Origin: an uncultured Roseovarius sp.
GTDB taxonomy: Bacteria > Pseudomonadota > Alphaproteobacteria > Rhodobacterales > Rhodobacteraceae
Length of the DNA stretch: 5,956 nucleotides
Assembly: GCA_913055965.1 (NCBI GenBank)
Contig: CAJXKX010000145.1
Location: 1-5,956, forward strand
Reading direction: 5' to 3'
This document shows, in pieces, positions 1 to 3,592 of the stretch (its first letter is position 1; each line of letters starts with the position of its first letter). The position numbers were made by a program, and so were the translations under genes. The notes beneath the pieces are model-generated. The model worked only from the letters and a program-made list of their open reading frames with translations. It made no database searches and was not told the origin of the DNA.

Positions 1-460
1 CCAGCCGCTCAAGCGAAGTCCGCAGCTTCAGGTCCTTCGTATTCTTGATCACCGCGCGGTAACAAAGCGCCAGCTCCGTCACGATGGCGCGGGCGAAATG
101 CGCATCCATGTCGAAGACCGCCCGCACGTCCTGGCTGGGGATCAGAGCGATCCGGCTCTTCTCGCGCGTGCGCGCCGACATGAGGTAGGGCGCGTCGCGG
201 ATCGTCGCGGCGAGGATGAAGCTGGAAACGGGACGGACCGTGGCCATCACCGTCTCGCGCCCGTTCCAGGTCGCATACAGGTCAACCGACCCCGACAGCA
301 GGATATGCAGAAAATCCGCCGCCTCCCCCTCCGTGATCATCTCGATCTGCGGCGGGAAGTTCTGCACGTAGGATCCGCGCATCAAAATGTCGAAATGCGC
401 GGCCTCCATATCCGCGAAGATATCGAGCGCCCGGACATCCGGATAATGCGAATCTGCCAT
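1..460 (-). CDS. narR: NarR-like Crp/Fnr-family transcriptional regulator (partial, C-terminus missing)
   Basis: Reading leftward from the ATG at 460-458, the frame stays open for 153 codons to the window edge. The protein begins MADSHYPDVRALDIFADM. Residues about 20-118 form the Crp-type beta-roll sensor domain; the run GEAADFLHILLSGSVDLY at about 45-62 matches the family's glycine-rich turn pattern. Residues about 119-153 look like the start of the long dimerisation helix. The helix-turn-helix lies outside the window. The N-terminus has no cysteine (the only one seen is Cys133), so the [4Fe-4S] oxygen-sensing cluster of FNR/FnrP is absent. This agrees with NarR of Paracoccus, which answers to nitrate/nitrite and activates narK-narGHJI. 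The start is supported by GAGG (minus strand, 474-471) ten bases upstream. The name rests on divergent placement beside narK-narG and on the missing cysteines; a DNR/NNR-type paralogue remains possible because the recognition helix is not visible. Confidence 0.85.
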   Translation of the reverse strand, partial: MADSHYPDVRALDIFADMEAAHFDILMRGSYVQNFPPQIEMITEGEAADFLHILLSGSVDLYATWNGRETVMATVRPVSSFILAATIRDAPYLMSARTREKSRIALIPSQDVRAVFDMDAHFARAIVTELALCYRAVIKNTKDLKLRTSLERL

Positions 461-486
461 TGCGCAGGCACCTCGTGGATTCCGTT

Positions 487-500
487 TTGATATTTATCAA
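487..500. promoter_or_regulatory. FNR/NarR-type box 1 (perfect palindrome)
   Basis: TTGATATTTATCAA is an exact match to the FNR-family consensus TTGAT-N4-ATCAA, and even its spacer is almost symmetric. It is centred at 493.5, about 34 bp upstream of the narR start codon, and overlaps the candidate narR -10 element. Crp/Fnr-family proteins of denitrifiers (FnrP, NarR, NNR/DNR) bind sites of this kind; which one binds here cannot be told from sequence. Being so close to narR, it is more likely to control narR, possibly by repression, than to act as a class II activator site for narK1. Confidence 0.85.
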
Positions 501-522
501 AGTCCACATTGATAAATGTCAA
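493..522 (-). promoter_or_regulatory. Candidate narR promoter
   Basis: On the minus strand, TTGACA (522-517) is a perfect sigma-70 -35 hexamer. It is followed after 18 bp by GATAAA (498-493), which matches four of six bases of TATAAT. Transcription would start near 486 and leave a leader of about 26 bases before the narR ATG. The -35 lies inside box 2 and the -10 inside box 1, so occupancy of either box would be expected to compete with RNA polymerase. The promoter is predicted from hexamers only. Confidence 0.45.
509..522. promoter_or_regulatory. FNR/NarR-type box 2 (one mismatch)
   Basis: TTGATAAATGTCAA has a perfect left half and GTCAA as its right half, one base from the FNR consensus. 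Its centre at 515.5 is exactly 22 bp from that of box 1, about two helical turns, so two dimers would sit on the same DNA face. Read on the minus strand it starts TTGACA, which doubles as the -35 element of the candidate narR promoter. The TTGAC/GTCAA variant half-site could indicate preference for a different Crp/Fnr paralogue than box 1; that is inference. Confidence 0.75.
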
Positions 523-530
523 TCTCCGAG

Positions 531-557
531 TTGACAGGTCTCGGGCACCGACTTGAC
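531..557. promoter_or_regulatory. Two isolated TTGAC half-sites in 22-bp register with boxes 1 and 2
   Basis: TTGAC occurs at 531-535 and again at 553-557. With TTGAT at 487 and 509 this makes four TTGA half-sites exactly 22 bp apart, and ATGAC at 575 continues the register with one mismatch. The partner half-sites at 540-544 (CTCGG) and 562-566 (CACGT) do not match the consensus, so these are not full palindromes. They may be degenerate or low-affinity sites, remnants, or coincidence. Confidence 0.35.
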
Positions 558-574
558 CCGCCACGTCGCAGCAC

Positions 575-603
575 ATGACAAATTTCTTTAAACCACTTAT
601 TTT
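575..603 (+). promoter_or_regulatory. Candidate sigma-70-like promoter toward narK1
   Basis: ATGACA (575-580) matches the -35 consensus at five of six bases. It is followed after a 17-bp spacer by TATTTT (598-603), four of six bases of the -10 consensus. Transcription would start near 610 and give a leader of about 113 bases before the narK1 ATG at 723. If this promoter is used, box 3 (623-636) would lie just downstream of the start. The alternative is an activator-dependent start near 671, set by box 3. Predicted from hexamers only. Confidence 0.35.
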
Positions 604-622
604 GCGCGAAAAATCCGGATTT

Positions 623-636
623 CTGATCTAGATCAA
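623..636. promoter_or_regulatory. FNR/NarR-type box 3, narK1-proximal (one mismatch)
   Basis: CTGATCTAGATCAA differs from TTGAT-N4-ATCAA only at the first base; its inner 12 bases (624-635) are a perfect palindrome. It is centred at 629.5, 93 bp upstream of the narK1 ATG. If it works as a class II activator site with its centre at -41.5, transcription would start near 671 with a leader of about 52 bases. I see no good -10 hexamer at the matching position (about 659-664), which is tolerable at a strongly activator-dependent promoter but weakens the case. Confidence 0.65.
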
Positions 637-709
637 GTGGCGCCGTGTCGCGGAACGCCACTGCTGCTCCGAAGCCCGCAAAAGGGCCATCGCATCGCAA
701 TGGATGTTC

Positions 710-715
710 GGAGGG
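710..715 (+). promoter_or_regulatory. narK1 ribosome binding site
   Basis: GGAGGG, with a 7-base gap to the ATG at 723. It decides the start: the same frame is open back to a GTG at 645, but that codon has no Shine-Dalgarno sequence and the extra 26 residues do not resemble a transporter N-terminus. Confidence 0.85.
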
Positions 716-722
716 ACAGCAC

Positions 723-2090
723 ATGCACACACTCGACGGAGTCTCGCGCGCGGACCAGTACCGCGCTCTGGGACTAAGCACCTTCGCCTTTACGGTCTGT
801 TTCGCCGTATGGACGATTTTCTCGATCATCGGGGTCAAGATCAAACAGGATCTGGGACTCAGCGACACCCAGTTCGGGCTGCTGGTCGCCACGCCGGTGC
901 TGACGGGCTCGGTCAGTCGCATCTTCCTGGGAGTCTGGACCGAACAGTTCGGCGGGCGGGTGATGTTTCCGCTGCAGATGCTGGTCACGGCGGTCTGCGT
1001 CTGGTTGCTGACCAGCGTGCAGACCTACGAGGTCTTCCTGCTCGCCGCGCTGGGCCTGGGCCTTGCCGGCGGCTCCTTCATCGTCGGCGTCGCCTATACC
1101 TCGCGCTGGTTCGAAAAGGAGCGGCAGGGCACGGCTCTGGGCATCTTCGGCGCCGGGAACGTCGGCGCGGCGGTGACCAACTTCGCGGCGCCGTTCCTGG
1201 TCGTGGCTTTGGGCTGGGAAGGCACCGCGCGAGTCTATGCCATCGTGCTCGCCGCTACCGCCGTCCTGTTCTACGTCTTCGCCAAGACCGATCCGGTCCA
1301 GCAAGAGCGCAAGCGCACCGGTGAAGGCCCGGCCTCGACCGGCTCGATGCTGGAGCCGCTGCGCAACCTGCAGGTCTGGCGCTTCGCCACCTATTACTTC
1401 TTCGTCTTCGGTGCCTTCGTGGCCCTCGCGAGCTTTCTGCCTCGCTACTACACCGGTGCCTACGGGCTGGAACTGACCACCGCGGGCATCTGCGCCGGGC
1501 TCTACAGCCTGCCGGGATCGATCTTCCGTGCGCTGGGCGGCTGGATGTCCGACATCTGGGGCGCGCGCTTCGTGATGTATCTGACCTTCATCGGCTCGCT
1601 GCTGATCCTCTTCGTGATGAGCTATCCGCAGACCGCCTATGTGGTGCAGGGCATCGACGCGCCCATCGCCTTCGATTTCGGCCTTTCGGTGGGCGTGTTC
1701 GTCGCGCTGACCGTGATCCTGGGCTTTCTGATGAGCCTCGGCAAGGCCGCCGTCTACAAGCATATCCCGGTCTACTACCCGCATCACGTCGGATCGGTCG
1801 GCGGGCTCGTGGGCATGATCGGCGGGCTGGGCGGCTTCTTCCTGCCCATCGCCTTCGGGCTGCTGCTCGACCTCACCGGTGTCTGGACCGCGCCGTTCAT
1901 GCTGCTCTTCGTGATCGTGCTGGTCTCGACCGTGTGGATGCACCTCGCGATCCGCCGGATGGAGCGCCGCCGTCATCCCGGTCTCGAGGACGAGAAATTC
2001 CTCTCCGACGTGCCGGACGCGCCGCTGCCGAGGCCCGAGGGCACGGCGCACGGCACCCCGCGCGGCGCGGTCTCGCAGCCTGCCGAATGA
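723..2090 (+). CDS. narK1: NarK1-type nitrate transporter (MFS, probable nitrate/proton symporter)
   Basis: 455 residues starting MHTLDGVSRADQYRALGLST, a usual length for a single NarK unit. About 12 membrane helices can be placed between residues 19 and 410, with a cytoplasmic loop at about 188-218 and a polar tail after 411. Family marks are Arg66 in TM2 (GSVSRIFLG) and Arg269 in TM8 (SIFRALGGW), which fall where the two substrate-binding arginines of E. coli NarK (Arg89, Arg305) lie. The MFS loop GVWTEQFGGR is at 70-79, and two glycine-rich nitrate signature stretches are in TM5 (GAGNVGAAVTNFAAP, 143-157) and TM11 (GGLVGMIGGLGGFFLP, 360-375). The lack of the E. coli-like N-terminus, and general resemblance to the NasA/NarK1 branch, point to proton-coupled nitrate import, which would start respiration before nitrite accumulates. 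The type assignment is inference from family features. It is first in the narK1-narK2-narG run. Its TGA stop overlaps an ATG (ATGA, 2087-2090) in the narK2 frame. Confidence 0.92.
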   Translation: MHTLDGVSRADQYRALGLSTFAFTVCFAVWTIFSIIGVKIKQDLGLSDTQFGLLVATPVLTGSVSRIFLGVWTEQFGGRVMFPLQMLVTAVCVWLLTSVQTYEVFLLAALGLGLAGGSFIVGVAYTSRWFEKERQGTALGIFGAGNVGAAVTNFAAPFLVVALGWEGTARVYAIVLAATAVLFYVFAKTDPVQQERKRTGEGPASTGSMLEPLRNLQVWRFATYYFFVFGAFVALASFLPRYYTGAYGLELTTAGICAGLYSLPGSIFRALGGWMSDIWGARFVMYLTFIGSLLILFVMSYPQTAYVVQGIDAPIAFDFGLSVGVFVALTVILGFLMSLGKAAVYKHIPVYYPHHVGSVGGLVGMIGGLGGFFLPIAFGLLLDLTGVWTAPFMLLFVIVLVSTVWMHLAIRRMERRRHPGLEDEKFLSDVPDAPLPRPEGTAHGTPRGAVSQPAE

Positions 2091-2100
2091 CACGGATGGC

Positions 2101-2124
2101 GGTGCGGCCCGATGCGGCCGCACC
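2101..2124 (+). repeat. Intercistronic GC-rich hairpin between narK1 and narK2
   Basis: GGTGCGGCC (2101-2109) pairs perfectly with GGCCGCACC (2116-2124) around a 6-base loop (CGATGC), giving a 9-bp stem. It starts 11 bases after the narK1 stop and ends 16 bases before the narK2 Shine-Dalgarno sequence. No T-run follows, so it is unlikely to be a classical intrinsic terminator. It could stabilise the 3' end of a processed narK1 message or tune narK2 expression; that is inference. Confidence 0.6.
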
Positions 2125-2140
2125 CCGCAAACCGACACAC

Positions 2141-2145
2141 AAGGA
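2141..2145 (+). promoter_or_regulatory. narK2 ribosome binding site
   Basis: AAGGA with a 10-base gap to the ATG at 2156. It favours 2156 over the in-frame ATGs at 2087 and 2096, neither of which has a Shine-Dalgarno sequence. Confidence 0.7.
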
Positions 2146-2155
2146 CATATCCGAC

Positions 2156-3580
2156 ATGACCTCTCATCCCACGAAATCCGGTCACCTGCTGACCGACTGG
2201 CAGCCCGAGGACGCGGGCTTCTGGCGGCAAACCGGGGCCCGCATCGCCCGGCGCAACCTGTGGATCTCGATCCCGGCGCTTCTTCTGGCCTTTTCGGTCT
2301 GGATGGTGTGGTCGGTCGTGGTGGCCAAGCTGCCCGCCATCGGCTTCGACTTCACCACCGGTCAGCTGTTCTGGCTGGCCGCGCTGCCGGGGCTTTCCGG
2401 TGCGACGCTGCGCATCTTCTACAGCTTCATGATCCCGATCTTCGGCGGGCGGCTGTGGACCACCCTGTCCACCGCCTCGCTGCTGCTGCCCGCGCTCGGC
2501 ATCGGGTTCGCGGTGCAATCGCCGGATACACCCTACGCGCTGTTTCTCGTGCTGGCACTGCTCTGCGGCTTCGGCGGCGGCAACTTCGCCTCGTCGATGG
2601 CCAATATCAGCTACTTCTATCCCAAGGCGGAAAAGGGCAACGCGCTGGCGCTCAATGCCGGGCTCGGCAACCTGGGCGTCTCGGTGATGCAGTTCCTCGT
2701 GCCGGTCGTCATCACCACGGGCGTTTTTGGTGCGCTGGGCGGCACGCCGCAAGAGCTGTCGGACGGCGGGCGCATCTGGCTGCAGAACGCGGGCTTTGTC
2801 TGGGTGCCGTTCCTGGTGATCGCCACGCTCGCGGCATGGTTCGGGATGGATGACATCGCCGATGCAAGGGCATCGCTGTCGGATCAGCTGCAGATCCTCA
2901 AGCGGCGGCAGAACTGGATCATGTGCATCCTCTATACCGGCACCTTCGGCAGCTTCATCGGTTATGCGGCGGGCTTTCCGCTGCTCATGAAATTGCAATT
3001 TCCCGATCTCGACATGCTGCATCTGGCCTTTCTCGGCCCGCTCGTCGGCGCGCTGAGCCGCGCGGCGACAGGCTGGATCTCGGACAAGTGGGGCGGCGGG
3101 CGCGTCACCTTCTGGACCTTCCTCGGCATGATCGTGGCGGTCTGGGGCGTGCTGCAATTCCTGCCGCTTGGCGACTCGCCCGGCAATTTCTGGGGCTTCT
3201 TCGCCTGCTTCATGGCGCTGTTCTTTCTCACCGGCGTGGGCAATGCCTCGACCTTCCAGATGATCCCGGTGATCATGCGCAAGGAAGTGGCCCGTCTCAA
3301 TCCCGGGCAGGAAGCGGCGGCGGCGCGCAAGCAGGCCGAGCGCGAGGCGTCGTCGATCATCGCCTTCACCTCGGCCATCGCCGCCTATGGCGCGTTCTTC
3401 ATCCCCAAGAGCTACGGCACCTCGATCGCCCTGACCGGCGGGCCCGCCGCTGCGCTCTGGGCGTTCCTGGTCTTCTACGTGCTCTGCGCGCTGATCACCT
3501 TCGCCGTCTACACCCGCAAGGGCGGCCTCTTGCACGACATCGAACACGGCCGCGCCACCCCCGCGCAGCCCGCCAACTAA
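2156..3580 (+). CDS. narK2: NarK2-type nitrate/nitrite transporter (MFS, probable nitrate/nitrite antiporter)
   Basis: 474 residues, with about 12 membrane helices between residues 37 and 453. It is plainly closer to E. coli NarK than the preceding protein is. It has the N-terminal WQPEDAGFWRQTGARIARRN segment (15-34), LPGLSGATLRIFYSFMIPIF in TM2 with Arg86, SRAATGW in TM8 with Arg302 (matching E. coli Arg89 and Arg305), NAGLGNLGVSVMQFLVP (167-183) as the TM5 nitrate signature, and a charged loop (about 375-398) before TM11. The TM11 signature reads AYGAFFIP (410-417), with alanine where E. coli NarK has the second glycine of GGFFIP. E. coli-type NarK exchanges nitrate for nitrite, which would remove the toxic product of NarG. 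The start at 2156 is chosen from AAGGA upstream and homology beginning soon after; an in-frame start at 2087 coupled to the narK1 stop would add 23 residues. Only 12 bases separate its TAA from the narG ATG, so the two are almost certainly co-transcribed. Confidence 0.93.
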   Translation: MTSHPTKSGHLLTDWQPEDAGFWRQTGARIARRNLWISIPALLLAFSVWMVWSVVVAKLPAIGFDFTTGQLFWLAALPGLSGATLRIFYSFMIPIFGGRLWTTLSTASLLLPALGIGFAVQSPDTPYALFLVLALLCGFGGGNFASSMANISYFYPKAEKGNALALNAGLGNLGVSVMQFLVPVVITTGVFGALGGTPQELSDGGRIWLQNAGFVWVPFLVIATLAAWFGMDDIADARASLSDQLQILKRRQNWIMCILYTGTFGSFIGYAAGFPLLMKLQFPDLDMLHLAFLGPLVGALSRAATGWISDKWGGGRVTFWTFLGMIVAVWGVLQFLPLGDSPGNFWGFFACFMALFFLTGVGNASTFQMIPVIMRKEVARLNPGQEAAAARKQAEREASSIIAFTSAIAAYGAFFIPKSYGTSIALTGGPAAALWAFLVFYVLCALITFAVYTRKGGLLHDIEHGRATPAQPAN

Positions 3581-3586
3581 GGAGAG
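3581..3586 (+). promoter_or_regulatory. narG ribosome binding site
   Basis: GGAGAG directly after the narK2 TAA stop, with GGAG placed 8 bases before the narG ATG at 3593. The compact junction fits a polycistronic narK2-narG message with no promoter of its own. Confidence 0.8.
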
Positions 3587-3592
3587 AGAGCC

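Larger units (their letters stand above)
461..722. promoter_or_regulatory. Divergent narR / narK1 control region
   Basis: These 262 bp separate the start codons of the two divergent transcription units, and I see no protein-coding gene in them. The region holds three FNR-type palindromes (487-500, 509-522, 623-636), extra TTGAC half-sites at 531 and 553, a candidate narR promoter on the minus strand, a candidate narK promoter on the plus strand, and the narK1 Shine-Dalgarno sequence. It is much richer in A/T (especially 481-520 and 575-630) than the flanking genes. Several short reading frames cross it but lack homology and ribosome binding sites. Confidence 0.85.

Noticed and set aside
98..490. 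A 130-codon plus-strand frame opposite narR
   Set aside because: The minus strand here encodes a clear Crp/Fnr sensor domain; the plus-strand product has no family resemblance.
645..722. Extension of narK1 to the GTG at 645
   Set aside because: No Shine-Dalgarno sequence precedes it, it starts only nine bases after box 3, and the ATG at 723 has GGAGGG at ideal spacing and gives a normal NarK length.
774..2138. A 454-codon minus-strand frame antisense to narK1
   Set aside because: Same composition artefact: a charged, low-complexity His/Glu/Gln/Arg-rich translation opposite the membrane helices of NarK1, with no homology and no start signal.
2091..2155. Possible intrinsic terminator between narK1 and narK2
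   Set aside because: A 9-bp stem is present but no run of T follows it, and the downstream genes have no evident promoter, so read-through is more likely.
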